Notes: generated from the sequence alone by a model not told the origin. DNA of 64,000 nt from Platerodrilus igneus (GCA_036346225.1 JARFIW010000139.1:2604001-2668000); one strand, 5' to 3'. Shown: positions 22,845 through 33,635, counted from the first letter of the stretch. A program made the numbers and translations.

Positions 22845-23830
22845 TAACGTTAATGTTTACTTTAGAATTTAGAACATACTAACTCTATTTCATTACATCG
22901 TTTTGTACACAAGTCTTTGCCAACATATTGGTGCGATCGACTGCACACATTTATCATTAAAGAGTATGGTGTTCCAAAAGATTTCCGGATTGCCCGGTAT
23001 CAGTAAGCTAAGTGCAATTCGATGTTTTTTTACCTCAAAAGCTTTCGAACCACTAGCATAATTAATCTTTATTACCGAAGTCCTTAGTGCGCAGTCATTT
23101 AGATTACGGTAAATAAATATGGAAGTGGACCCTTTGGCTGATAATTGAAAAATTTCAACTTGTCATCTATGCGTACAAAATTAAATTAAATGAAGCATCG
23201 AAATGGAACGCGTCTACAGAGATTTTGCTAAGCTAATTTTTAATTGGACTGTCAATGCGCGCGCCAGTGGAGCAGGATATAAAATAGGATCATTCTATAT
23301 AGGCTCTAAATCAGAACGGTAGCACTCTTAATACAAACTGTGGTGAATAAGAAGTTGCAATTAACATCATCCCCGTTGTTCCTTGAGTAAAGAGGGTAGC
23401 ACTGTGACGGTAACGAATCAGAATAATTTAATTTTTAGGACGTCCCTTTTGTAGTATTCTCTAATACACCGAATACGTTCCTTAGGGACCAGTGCGGTCA
23501 GCATTTAATTTCCTTCCTAATCTAGCAGCTTTAATTGTAGTACATAAAAATTTATGTAATTAAAAGTGAGGTAACTTGTAAAAGTAGCAGCAATGAATTA
23601 TGTATATGCTAATTTCATTAAACGATAGGGTTAAACGGGAGTATTCCTTGTGGGCTGCGTAAAGGGTTTTCTTCTGATCAATGTCGGTTTATTATACCAG
23701 CGGGATGTGATTTCGAATTACGCAAGGGGTATAAACGTCATTCAAAAGTCTAGAACGTATGCTTTATACGACACTAGACTAGCCCTACTTTGCAACCCGT
23801 CCGAGCTTTCTCATTGTTCGCTATGGTATT
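22845..23830. repeat. Unknown interspersed repeat, copy 2 (~1 kb)
   Basis: Second copy of 3805-4800 in the same orientation: TTTTAATTGGACTGTCAATG at about 23250-23270, TAGCACTGTGACGGTAACGAA at 23397-23417 and GGGACCAGTGCGGTCAGCAT at 23486-23505. No coding function. Confidence 0.65.
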
Positions 23831-24024
23831 AAATTAATTAAATAGTGTATTTCTGCAATAGTAGGTGCGTATTTAGTAAAATTAATTTTCAAACTATTTT
23901 GTAATTTAAGTCAAAAAGAGAGCAACTATGCAACTTGCTCTGCGTTTGCACCCTTCCTTTTTACAGGTAGATATGGGTGTACAACAGAGTCTAAAAAAAC
24001 TCTGGCGGGACTAGCGTCGAACTT

Positions 24025-24030
24025 TGGTGA
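24025..24030. repeat. 6-bp target duplication, left
   Basis: TTGGTG here and at 33833-33838 brackets the 9.8 kb inverted-repeat element. Confidence 0.7.
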
Positions 24031-24351
24031 GTAGAGGGTCTAGTGACGTTCTGGGCCCACATTTACTCCAGCATCCACATTTGCTCCCACATCTGGACCA
24101 AATTTACATGTAAATTCCCATAAGGAGCAAATGTAGAGATGAATCTTCTAGAAGCATATGCGGAGATGAATCTCCTAGGAGGAAATGTGGAGATGTAAAT
24201 TCTCATAAGGAAGAAATGTGGAGATGAATCTCCTATGAGGAAATGCGGAAATGAATCTCCGTTTTCATCGACTAGCCATTGCATCTTTCGAGATAAATAT
24301 TTCTTTCATTTTCATCTTAGCATCCTTATTTGCTCCCACATCTGAACCAAA

Positions 24352-25500
24352 TAGTTTTCTTCGACTATCCATTGCATCTTTCGAGATAAACCTATCTTGT
24401 TTGGTATCAATTAATATTAGATTTTTATCAGCTACCCGAATCTAGGAATTTCTTAGATTGCATCATCCCCCAGAGAGCTAACCTAATTTTAAGATTTTTT
24501 GCTGATAGCGATTTCTGACCGTTCTTATAAAATTTTTTAGACATGCAATACATCAAATTAGTCTAGAATTTTATGCAGAATTTGAATCTGCACACAGATT
24601 TAAAATCCAACCACCCCTTACAAAGTGACACTTTTAAAGTCCTGAACATCTAAATTTTACGTTTTGCTCTATAAGCAAACCTAACAAATAGTTTTTTTTG
24701 ACTAGCCATTGCATCTTTCGAGATAAACCTATCTTGCTCGGTATCAATTAATATTAGATTTTTCTCAGCTACCCGAATCTCTAGGAATTTCTTAGATTGC
24801 ATCATCCCCCCAGAGAGCTACCCTAATTTTAAGAATTTTTGCTGATAGCAATTTCTGACCGTTCTTATAAAAATTTTTAGACATCCAATACATTAAATTA
24901 GTCTAGAATTTTATGCAGAATTTGAATCTGTAAACAGATTTAAAATCCAACTACCCCTTACAAAGTTGCACTTTTAAAGTCCTGAACCTCTAAATTTTAC
25001 GCTTTGCTTTATAAGCAAACCTAACAAATAGTTTTCTTCGACTGGCCATTGCATCTTTCGAGATATACCTATCTTGTTTGGTATCAATTAATATTAGATT
25101 TTTCTCAGCTACCCGAATCTCTAGGAATTTTTCAGATTGCATTATCCCCCAGAGAGCTACCCTCATTTTAAGATTTTTTGCTGATAGCGATTTCTGACCG
25201 TCCTTATAAAAATTTTTAGACATGCAATACATCAAATTAGTCTACAGATTTAAAATAGGATCACCCCTTACAAAGTTACACTTTTAAAGTCCTAAACCTC
25301 TAAATTTTACACTTTGCTCTATAAGCAAACCTAACAAATAGTTTTCTTCGACTATCAATAGCATTTTTCGAAATAAACCTATCTTGTTTGGTATCAATTA
25401 ATATTAGATTCTTTTCAGTTATCCGAGTCTCTAGGAATTTCTTAGATTGCTTCATCCCCCAGGGAGCTACCACAATTTTAAAATGTTTTTATCAATGGCG
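24352..25500 (-). repeat. Tandem ~340 bp units in left TIR
   Basis: Units begin near 24353, 24691, 25031 and 25341 (about 338, 340, 310 bp and a partial one). Each starts with GTTTTCTTCGACTAKCCATTGC-like sequence and contains TATCTTGTTTGGTATCAATT. On the minus strand the units carry related open frames; the third is intact (next entry). The first has a 2-bp loss and the second an extra C that break it. Confidence 0.85.
24990..25235 (-). CDS. Small TIR-unit protein, unknown
   Basis: Open frame of about 81 codons in the third tandem unit, reading outward to the left end. Visible blocks: MSKNFYKDGQKSLSAKNLK, then VALWGIMQSEKFLEIRVAE, then LILIDTKQD and SRRKLFVRFAY, with a basic end (KAKRKI). 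The same peptide is encoded at 33390-33635 and, from a different N-terminus, at 33099-33296 in the other TIR. No family is recognised, and no signal peptide or membrane segment is seen. The likely ATG is the one before SKNFYK. Sharing could simply reflect recent unit duplication, so coding status is unproven. Confidence 0.35.
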   Translation of the reverse strand: MMYCMSKNFYKDGQKSLSAKNLKMRVALWGIMQSEKFLEIRVAEKNLILIDTKQDRYISKDAMASRRKLFVRFAYKAKRKI

Positions 25501-25999
25501 ATTTAATCATCCATCCTTTTTAATATCTAGAATCATTTAATCAAACACTTAGCGGTATTAATACAAAGAAATTATGCACGCAAAAATTTAATAATTTATT
25601 TTATCCGATTTACAGTTTAATAAACTAATTGAATACAATATTTACATTATCTTCTTAGTGTAACCAAATCCAAGCAGGTTAAAGTAACCTGTAACAAAAA
25701 AGACATTAATGTGTTTAAAAATACCTATAACAAAAAAGAGATTAATGTGCTGTTTAAAAAGAGAAGAAACATGTTTCGGTCAATAAGACATATCGTCGTT
25801 AATCTAACAATATGAGAATAATGTAAAACATTCCAATGTAATGTGTTTTTAATATGTAAATGGGAAGGTCAAGTTTAACGTCATTATCGCCCCGAATTAC
25901 ATGTGAAAGCGGTGTATAATAATTTTTACTAATACAGTTTAAATCTTGTAAACCACATTTCTAGATACATATTCACAATTTTTTATTCTTAACCTAGGC

Positions 26000-26165
26000 C
26001 TACCTCTTTCTCGGTTCGGGCACTCCATCGTCGACACTAGCGTTCTTTATGCCATAGCTAGCCATACGGTTGTTAAACACTATGCTAACCATTTCTGCAC
26101 TATCTTCGCCAGTAGCGGTTTTTCCAGGTATAGAAAGCACCGTAAGAGTTGCATTTATAAACGTT
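26000..26165 (-). pseudogene. C-terminal end of an unidentified Polinton-region gene
   Basis: An open minus-strand frame reads NATLTVLSIPGKT, GEDSAEMVSIVFNNRMASYG and ends VPEPRKR with a stop codon (26000-26002) exactly at the inner edge of the TIR. Beta-rich residues and the location would fit a structural protein, but that is a guess. The upstream part is lost among stops. Confidence 0.35.
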
Positions 26166-28050
26166 TGCAGGAACCATTTTAGTACAAAACAAAATCCGCA
26201 CTATAGGACTTTGGTTAAACTTGTAAGCGAACTAACTTATAACTAAAGAGTTTACTCTTGCGTAACTGCTTTATGCTCCCTATAGAATGCAAACCAAAGG
26301 TTTCCGAAAACAGCCGAACGAAGTTGTGGATTCAGCGGGGAACTATATAACGTCATCTTTTACCAATCCTTGCTGCTCGTCCAGTACATTTAGCACCAAT
26401 GCATGCGCCCGGTTCGCTTCGTCCATGCTGCGAATGCAGTTAGTAGAACCATTGGAAACGTCTTCCATGCTATACGGGTCAACAATCGCATCGCGTGCAT
26501 ATTAAAAATCCAAAAGGGTGGTAGCACACATACACACACAAATTGGTTGCAAGTCGTGTGGTAGAAGATGCAGTGCTACTATAAACAAAAACTTAATAAA
26601 ACACTTTAAACCTTTAATAAGGGAATACCAAACTTGTTATCTACAGGATACTTACTAATAAAGCAATTTAATTTTAAATAGCTTCTACGTCATATTTTCG
26701 GATATGGCAGGCTTGAATATTTTCTTTGGAAACAATCGAAGATTGCCGAAGACACTCAAAGAGTGCACAAACGCGGTCACTAAACCAATTATCATTAATA
26801 CCGAGTATTCTATGCTTTCGTAGGTTGCTCATTTCCTAGAACCAAATCTTCCACATAGTAGTCGGCAGCACGTAATGATTACTAGAACCGGTAAGTACTC
26901 GATATCGCCCAAATAGAGAATTAGATGCTCGATGTCTATCAACTTTCGATTCCTTCGTGAAAGGTAGAAAAACTAAGTCAATCATCCATCCAACTTATAC
27001 TTCGACCCGCTCGCGTTCTGATAATTTCCAAACATTTTTCAAACGACAATGGTCTAGGAATTTTTAAACCTCCGAGGGAACTATAAGTCGTGATCAATTA
27101 CACGTTCGAGCTACCCGTAAACTAACAATGCGCTGTATAATACATGCATACCCCTTCCCTGCGCTACTGCTATTCTTGTAGTTGCTTGAAAAAGTCAGTC
27201 GTCCTTTTTACTGCTAGGACCGCTGTAAAGCACCATTCTATACTTTCTTTAAAAGTATAGCACATCGCGCACTTTTTTGTCAGATAATTAAATTTTGCTT
27301 ATGCATGCTTTTACACTTTCGCATATTTAAACATCTAATACGATCGATTAACCACTTTCGATTATTCTAACGGGAACCACCATACATTCCATCGCACAGT
27401 TCTTTTTGAATACAACGATCCGATGGGCTTCCACACACTAACACCTAACGTATCTTTTCTATTATTTGTTAAACAAAAACTACCGACATCGCGATGTCCG
27501 TATGTGGATGTAAGCAGATGTTTGTGGATGTCTACGAGAATATGTAACCATATACATTAATCAGTCTCAGCTATTTTATTTAGACTAAGAAAACTACTAT
27601 TTTTTTAAAACCACAATAATAATAGCCTTTATAGGTTCCACATTTCTACCATTTCCCAACGACTGTTGCTACATACATGGAAACTTTAATTTCTTATTGG
27701 AGAGAATCCTTATTTTCCCAAGCACTGTTACGTAGTTGCATACCCACCCCTTTTGGGAATATATGCTCGTTATAGGTTGTAGGATCATCGGTTTTACTTA
27801 ACTACACTTCGTGAGACCCCTTTAATCTTTTTAATCGCGTCTTTCTCGCTTATAATACATTATAATTTGAATAAGCGCCGCTATACTTGCGGCCACGTCC
27901 CCAATGCTCCACCCGTAGGTACTACATTGGGTTTAAACGCGAAAAATAACGTGCTTCTAATTTATACTAACTTCATAGTTGATCCACCCTAAATAAAAAT
28001 CTAACAAACCTAAAAATCTAACAAACCTAACAAACTCTAACAATCTAACA
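26166..28050 (-). other. Decayed interior of Polinton-like element
   Basis: No intact gene. A minus-strand stretch near 26300-26500 stays open for ~60 codons (SMDEANRAHALVLNVLDEQQ). Segments at about 26890-26960 and 27680-27800 resemble 30730-30800 and 31385-31480 in the same order and orientation, so this part is a diverged copy of the right-hand interior. The 28010-28090 part is low-complexity with repeated AACAAACCTAA. Confidence 0.45.
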
Positions 28051-28600
28051 AACCTAAAAATCTGACAAAAACTGAAACAAAAACAAAACAAAAACTAAAA
28101 ACAGGGTTGTAAATAATGGTATCCCTAGCGCTGACTTTCGAGTGTACCCGATCAACAAGACACAAGCAAAAATGAGAGGGGGAGAGATCCGTAATACCGG
28201 ATAGCAGACGCCGGTTCTGCTCACCAGTGCGACTTGAAGGGTCGTCTTAAAACCATCCAAATCTAGCTAACTAATTTAAATCCAACCCTAGCTTTCCCTA
28301 TCATTCCCTAACTGATTTATATTATGATTACAATCTTCACAATTTTACTCTTCCTTCCCAAATATATACTGCAACCAAAATGGCGACAGAACGTCAAACA
28401 AAACAAATATGCCACTTAATACTACAATACATGCTAATAAATAAATAAATATAGTGTAAATATAAAATATAAATAAATATAATTATGTAAATATATAAAT
28501 AAATGTTTAATAAGCGTTAAGCGTTAAGCATATAGCAGTGCACAAAATAGTAAAAGCATCACCCTATTTATCAGGTGCACTCGCACAAGCATTATGTCGG
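28051..28600 (-). other. Probable LINE 3' region
   Basis: Lies just downstream, in the minus direction, of the reverse transcriptase fragment at 28610-28795 and is probably its 3' end. The open frame at 28260-28054 is not a recognised protein. Confidence 0.35.
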
Positions 28601-28609
28601 CTAGCGCCT

Positions 28610-28795
28610 TTACACACCAAACGTGCGTTGTACGCTCGTTAATTGACGCATCTCCCGGACTTTACAACCTTTTGCCCATACAGAAGCTGCGTACAGTATT
28701 GCCGGCTCAATTGCTCCGGTATAAACCGTCCTCAGCGATTCGCCCCTGAAACCCCACTTTATTTTAGCCGCCGCCATCATTTTATTCGCTTGCAA
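28610..28795 (-). pseudogene. LINE reverse transcriptase fragment (R1/I-like)
   Basis: The translation includes KIKWGFRGESLRTVYTGAIE, PAILYAASVWA and QRTFGV, the conserved post-catalytic 'LRTIY-GxxEP-LLY-x-VW' block of R1/I-group reverse transcriptases. The upstream side is interrupted at 28800 by the SINE array, whose far side repeats the same 16 bp, so the LINE was in place first. Confidence 0.75.
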
Positions 28796-28800
28796 TACAG
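28785..28800. repeat. Target duplication of SINE array, left
   Basis: TTCGCTTGCAATACAG occurs here and exactly at 29944-29959, flanking the SINE array. Confidence 0.75.
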
Positions 28801-29246
28801 TTAATTTACATTACCAATGCTCCACCTGTAGGTACTACATTAGCTAGGAGGCGAGTTTTTTGTTGCCTGGAAATTTAGAATTTTGCCGAACCCTTGCCGT
28901 TCCAGGCAAGGTAGGGATCTTTAACGTGCGTGACAACACTCACACACGGGACCTCCATTTAACCTCTCATCCGAACGAGGGCGTAATATTTGTGAAAAAT
29001 GCTCTCCTGCCATTCGCTTGCAATACATTACATGTGATTTTCCAATGCTCCACCCGAAGGTACTACACTGGCCAGGAAGCGAGTTTTTGTTACCTGGAAA
29101 ATTTTGAATTTTGCCGAACCATTGCTGTTCCAAGCAAGGTAGGGATCTTTAACGTGCGTGACAACATTCACACACGGGACCTCCATTTACCTCTCATCCG
29201 AACGAGGGTGTATTTTTGTGAAAATGCTCGCCTAACATTTTCAAGC

Positions 29247-29317
29247 GGACCGTGTCGGGATTCGAACCCGGGACCTTGGGCGTAGTAGTCACACACATAC
29301 CACTACGCCACGGAGCC
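29247..29317 (-). repeat. SINE head, tRNA-like (unit 2)
   Basis: Read on the minus strand it starts GGCTCCGTGGCGTAGTGG and ends GGACACGG-like, with polymerase III box A (TGGCGTAGTGGT) and box B (GGTTCGAATCC). The acceptor ends GGCTCCG and CGGTCC do not pair well, so it is a SINE promoter and not a tRNA gene. Confidence 0.8.
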
Positions 29318-29562
29318 GCCTCGCTTGCAATACACTACATTTGATTTTTTTTTTTTTTTCCAATGCGCCACCTGAAGGTACTACATTGGCCAGGAAGCGA
29401 GTTTTTTACCTGGAAAATTTGGAATTTTGCTGAACCCTTGCTGTTCCAAGCAAGGTAGGGATCTTTAACGTGCGTGACAACACTCACACACGGAACCTCC
29501 ATTTACCTCTCATCCGAACGAGGGTGTATTTTTGTGAAAAATGCTCGCCTAACATTTTCAAG

Positions 29563-29632
29563 CGGACCGTGTCGGGATTTGAACCCGGGACCTTGGGCGT
29601 AGTAGTCACACATACCACTACGCCACGGAGCC
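29563..29632 (-). repeat. SINE head, tRNA-like (unit 3)
   Basis: As unit 2, with box B changed to GGTTCAAATCC and a 2-bp shorter CA run. Confidence 0.8.
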
Positions 29633-29869
29633 GCCTCGCTTGCAATACATTACATTTGATTTTCCAATGCTCCACCCGAAGGTACTACATTGGCCAGGAA
29701 GCGAGTTTTTTTACCTGAAAATTTTGAATTTTGCCGAACCCTTGCTGTTCCAAGCAAGGTAGGGATCTTTAACGTGCGTGACAACACTCACACACGGGAC
29801 CTCCATTTTACCTCTCATCCGAACGAGGGTGTATTTTTGTGAAAAATGCTCGCCTAACATTTTTCAAGC

Positions 29870-29940
29870 GGACCGTGTCGGGATTCGAACCCGGGACCTT
29901 GGGCGTAGTAGTCACACACATACCACTACGCCACGGAGCC
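29870..29940 (-). repeat. SINE head, tRNA-like (unit 4)
   Basis: As unit 2, with intact box A and box B. This is the outermost 5' end of the array. Confidence 0.8.
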
Positions 29941-29959
29941 GCCTTCGCTTGCAATACAG

Positions 29960-30790
29960 CAGGACTTAGCCCTACTACCAACAAATTATAATACTAGATC
30001 CCCATTAAATTCATCTTTAATTTTCTGTACAATTTTTTTTGTTGACAAGCGGTATATTGTATTTATTATCCGCGGGGTAGTCACTGTTTTAAGATAACTA
30101 TATTTTGTTTGGTATCAACTAATACTACATTTTTCTAGGAAGTCCAAGCCTGTAAATAGATTCATCTTAATCTTCTTTGGGAATTAAACCATTCAAAGTT
30201 TTTAAAATCATCTTTATTTACGTTTCGATCCATGACAAGGATCGTTGTCAAAATAATAAAAACTTTAAAATAGATTTTAAATAGAACCGCCCCATACAAA
30301 GTTACGCCTTTTAAAGACCCAAATCTCTAATTTTTGCCTATCTTTATTTAACTCCATTTTTAGAACCTTTTTTCGCTACGCAAGACATATGCCTTAGCCA
30401 ACCATTTCCCGAGAAATCTAAAACCGCTGTGTTCCACGAACACCACGTGGAGATAACACGTATATTCTGTCAACCAGGATATAAGCAGGAAGGATTTGGA
30501 AGAAGGGAAGGTGGGAGAAGAACTTAAAAATTATGGAATCTTAAAACTAATATATACAATAGATTTATAAAATTTATACAACTATCTTAGAACTATATCT
30601 TTATGCCCCCCATGCGTAGATTGCTGTACTATTAAGATGACGTTACGCTAGTCATCTTCGCTCGATAAACTAATTTTACTAATAATCTGCGTGTACAAAT
30701 CGTATTTTTTACTCTGGGTACATATGCCGGCAAGTACACCATACCAAATAAGAATTAGATGCTTGGTGACTGTTAACATCCGCTTCCCTC
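29960..30790. other. Polinton interior, non-coding
   Basis: The first part may be the rest of the interrupted LINE. 30100-30340 resembles the TIR tandem unit (TTTGTTTGGTATCAACTAAT, then CAAAGTTACGCCTTTTAAAG), a stray diverged copy. Confidence 0.45.
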
Positions 30791-30794
30791 GTGT

Positions 30795-30905
30795 ATACCC
30801 AGACACATCCCAGCCCGTGCGCACCCCTGCCCATGCGCACCCTGCCCATGCGCAGCCCTGCGCGTGCGCCCCCCTGCCCATGAGCGATGCCCATGCGCAC
30901 CCCTC
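30795..30905. repeat. GC-rich minisatellite
   Basis: About six degenerate copies of a 13-16 bp unit resembling CCTGCCCATGCGCACC. Strikingly GC-rich against an AT-rich background. Confidence 0.8.
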
Positions 30906-31060
30906 TCTGTGCGACTGCTACTTCGTGGTAACGTCACAGTTTTTTGTAAATAAAGAGCTATGTAATACTATTCTAAGATGTTTATTCTGACATACATAAC
31001 AAAAATTAAAAATATTTAATGCCAAGCATGGAGCCATTTAAACTTAATTTTAATACAAAG

Positions 31061-31595
31061 TTATACACAGAAGACAGTCCTTTCTTTAAGTTTGTTTGGA
31101 ATGCTTTTAATCTTATCTAATTTTATTCGCAGCTTAAAATTTAAATCGACACCAAAGTCCTCTATCTCCTTTTCTAGCCAATAGTTTGAAACATAGAGAC
31201 CGTCTAGGTTTTCGAATTGTAAAATGTACCGAAGTTTGCCTCTATATATAAAGTCTTTGATTCCACCGACAACCAGACCCAATCCTTCGTGAAATTTTTG
31301 CAGCTTGTGACAATCTTTTAATAGCGGCTATCCCACTATATCCTGCTTACGTACCTTGTTATCTTGATCGACTTCTTCTTGTCGGTATTGGAGGAAATCC
31401 TTATTCTCCCACTCACTGTTGCATAGTTGCATGTCCACCACTTTTGGAAATATATGTTCTAAGACCCTCGGTTTTAAATGATCCGAAAGGTTCTTTACTA
31501 GGCAAATATACAATGTTTAACGGAACCCCTTTGCGCGTGGTGTACGCCAAGGTTACGAAACCCGCATTCCTTAGGTCGTCTATGTTATCTGCCAT
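31061..31595 (-). pseudogene. Unidentified Polinton-region gene B
   Basis: Starts with ATG at 31595 (MADNIDDLRNAGFVTLAYTT), 26 bp after the stop of gene A. It continues through VPLNIVYLPSKEPFGSF and FKTEGLRTYIS, changes frame near 31440 to a block ending CNSEWENKDFLQYRQEEV, meets an in-frame TAG at 31328-31330, and resumes with LGLVVGGIKDFIYRGKLRY and LKERTVFCV to 31061. Total about 178 codons with one frameshift and one stop. Hydrophilic, no membrane segment or signal peptide. A diverged copy of the middle part lies at 27680-27800. I do not recognise the family. Confidence 0.5.
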
Positions 31596-31623
31596 TTCGA
31601 TAAATACGTTTTAGAATAACCTT

Positions 31624-32580
31624 TTAAAAATATACGGATTTAGTACCATCCTTTTCCGTAAGGACGCCTAGATAACTAAAAGAGTCTTTCTTACTAACCG
31701 CAAATGCATACAGCTTGTAGAACCCAGATGTATTTAAGTCAAACCATCGGCACATAAAATAATCTTTTAATTCTTTCTCATTTTCTCTAATAAGGTGTTC
31801 TTTGTTTAACACATCTTTGTTCGCGTATATTCGCAGTATTTTCCAAGTAGTCCAATTTTCGCCTTTTTGCATCCATTTTCTCTAATTCCAGTTGTCTTTT
31901 TCTTCCACTTACAGCGTATGGCGTGCATAATGGGGCAATTTCCTTTAATGTAAATGGATAGAGTTTACTGCCAATATTTACGCGTTGTCGTACAACCTCT
32001 GGGCGAATGTTAAGCGTATCTATCAACCCCAAATCCAAAATGACTATTTCTTTTGGAATTGTGGAATATGGTGTTGCAGATTGTGTAAAATATGTACTAC
32101 CTGCTTTAATGTAGCACTTGTGCAAGATTTTTATTATATCTTGACTATCTTCCTGTACTATCTCCAAATAATTTACAGGTAAATAGTTTAAACTAAAAAC
32201 CGAAAGCACATACTTTATCAATTATTCCCTTTCCTCTGGTTTTCGGACAACTTAATTTGCAACCCCGTCAATTTCTTTGTATTGCTATTCCCCCAATACA
32301 CGTATTGCAGTAGGTTATTATACAGTAAACAGCAGCTATTTTGTAGCTTGTCCGATAGCTTGCTCCACATTTTGACAAGTGGAACCGAGTACATTGGCGT
32401 CTTTAGGAAGTATAACATACTATTTTCCAATAAGGTTAAACAGTCTTTTAAGGGATTATACACCCATTCCGCATTGACATAGCTTCCAATTGTACAGTTG
32501 TATATTGTCGCTTCCAATCGCGTAATACCATGTTCTTTGGCCAAAGTAGACGCACATGTTCCCCTTAAACGTACATACCG
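31624..32580 (-). pseudogene. Unidentified Polinton-region gene A
   Basis: The minus strand is open from the inner TIR edge without an ATG, so the 5' end is cut off. Order: TLAKEHGITRLEATIYNC, a block around VYNPLKDCLTLLENSM, SVPLVKMWSKL, NSCCLLYNNLLQYVYWGNS; frame change at 32220; SLNYLPVNYLEIVQ, IPKEIVILDLGLIDTLNI, RKRQLELEKMDAKRRKL; frame change near 31830; WKILRIYANKDVLN, YFMCRWFDLNTSGFYKLYAF, ending TKSVYF. About 300 codons with two frameshifts, consistent in style throughout, so once a single protein. A basic KRRK patch lies in the middle. None of the polymerase B, integrase or ATPase motifs is seen. Confidence 0.5.
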
Positions 32581-33098
32581 AGGCCTAGGTTAAGAATAAA
32601 AAATTGTGAATATGTATTTAGAAATGTGGTTTACAAAATTTAAACTGTTTTTGTAAAAATTATTATACACCGTTTTCACATGTAATTCGGAGCGATGATG
32701 ACGTTAAACTTGACCTTCCCATTTACATATTGAAAACACATAACATTGGAATGTTTTACATTATTCTCATATTGTTAGATTAACGACGATATGTCCTATT
32801 GAGCGAAACACGTTTCCTCTCTTTTTAAACAGCACATTAATCTCTTTTTTGTTATAGGTGTTTTTAAACACATTAATGTCTATTTTGTTACAGGTTATTT
32901 TAACCTGCTTGGATTCGGTTACACTAAGAAGATAATGTTATACTTTGTAAATATTGTATTCAATTAGTATATTAAACTGTAAATCGGATAAAATAAATTA
33001 TTAAATTTTTGAGTGCTTAATTTCTTTGTGTTAATACCGCTAAGTGTTTGGTTAAAGGATTCTAGATATTAAAAAGGATGGATGATTAGAAATCGCCA

Positions 33099-33296
33099 TT
33101 GTTAAAAAAAAATCTTAAAATTGGGGTAGCTCCCTGGGAGATGATGCAATCTAAGAAATTCCTAAAGATTCGGGTAGCTGAGAAAAATCTAATATTAATT
33201 GATACCAAACAAGATAGGTTTATCTCGAAAGGGTCAATGGATAGTCGAAGAAAACTATTTGTTAGGTTTGCTTATAGAGCAAAGCGTAAAATTTAG
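33099..33296 (+). CDS. Small TIR-unit protein, unknown (right, inner unit)
   Basis: Open frame with MMQSKKFLKIRVAEKNLI, DTKQDRFISK and SRRKLFVRFAYRAKRKI. Related to 24990-25235; here the usual N-terminal SKNFYKDGQ part is replaced at the array edge. Reads outward, towards the right end. Unproven as a gene. Confidence 0.3.
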   Translation: MLKKNLKIGVAPWEMMQSKKFLKIRVAEKNLILIDTKQDRFISKGSMDSRRKLFVRFAYRAKRKI

Positions 33297-33389
33297 AGGT
33301 TTAGGACATTAAAAGTGTAACTTTGTAAGGGGTGGTTTTATTTTAAATCTGTTTGCAGATTCGGATTTTGCATAAAATTCTAGACTAAT

Positions 33390-33635
33390 TTGGTGTATTC
33401 CATGTCTAAAAATTTTTATAAGGACGGTCAGAAATCGCTATCAGCAAAAAATCTTAAAATGGGGGTAGCTCTCTGGGGGATGATGCAATTTGAAAAATTC
33501 CTAGAGATTCGGGTAGCTGAGAAAAATCTAGTATTAATTGATACCAAACAAGATAGGTTTATCTCGAAAGATGCAGTGGATAGTCGAAAAAACTATTTGG
33601 TTCAGATGTGGGAGCAAATGAGGATGCTAAGATGA
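33390..33635 (+). CDS. Small TIR-unit protein, unknown (right, outer unit)
   Basis: Carries the full N-terminal block (SMSKNFYKDGQKSLSAKNLK), VALWGMMQFEKFLEIRVAE and DTKQDRFISKDAVDSRK, but the conserved basic C-terminus is replaced after an adenine change near 33590, so it ends differently. Confidence 0.3.
   Translation: MVYSMSKNFYKDGQKSLSAKNLKMGVALWGMMQFEKFLEIRVAEKNLVLIDTKQDRFISKDAVDSRKNYLVQMWEQMRMLR

Larger units (their letters stand above)
24031..26001. repeat. Left terminal inverted repeat
   Basis: Pairs with 32581-33832. It has a short-period stretch near 24120-24260 (GGAGATGAATCTCC palindromes in about four copies), then tandem ~340 bp units (24352-25500), then ~500 bp of unique sequence ending in AACCTAGGCCT (25991-26001). 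It is ~720 bp longer than the right arm because it has more tandem units. Confidence 0.9.
28801..29943 (-). mobile_element. Tandem array of tRNA-derived SINEs
   Basis: Four units on the minus strand: a headless one (28801-29012) and three with tRNA-like heads (ending near 29317, 29632 and 29940). The body shared by all includes CACGTTAAAGATCCCTACCT and CCAATGTAGTACCTTCGGGT, and the 3' end is near CCAATGCTCC (reversed). Units are joined by variants of CGCTTGCAATACA, the same sequence as the outer 16-bp duplication. The family would be copied by a LINE in trans. Confidence 0.88.

Noticed and set aside
28860..29285. 141-codon plus-strand frame with repeated peptide
   Set aside because: Antisense to the tandem SINEs; the repeat in the peptide is the SINE repeat.
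29247..29940. Three tRNA-like sequences with box A and box B
   Set aside because: Ends do not pair as in a tRNA and each continues into the same SINE body, so they are SINE heads.
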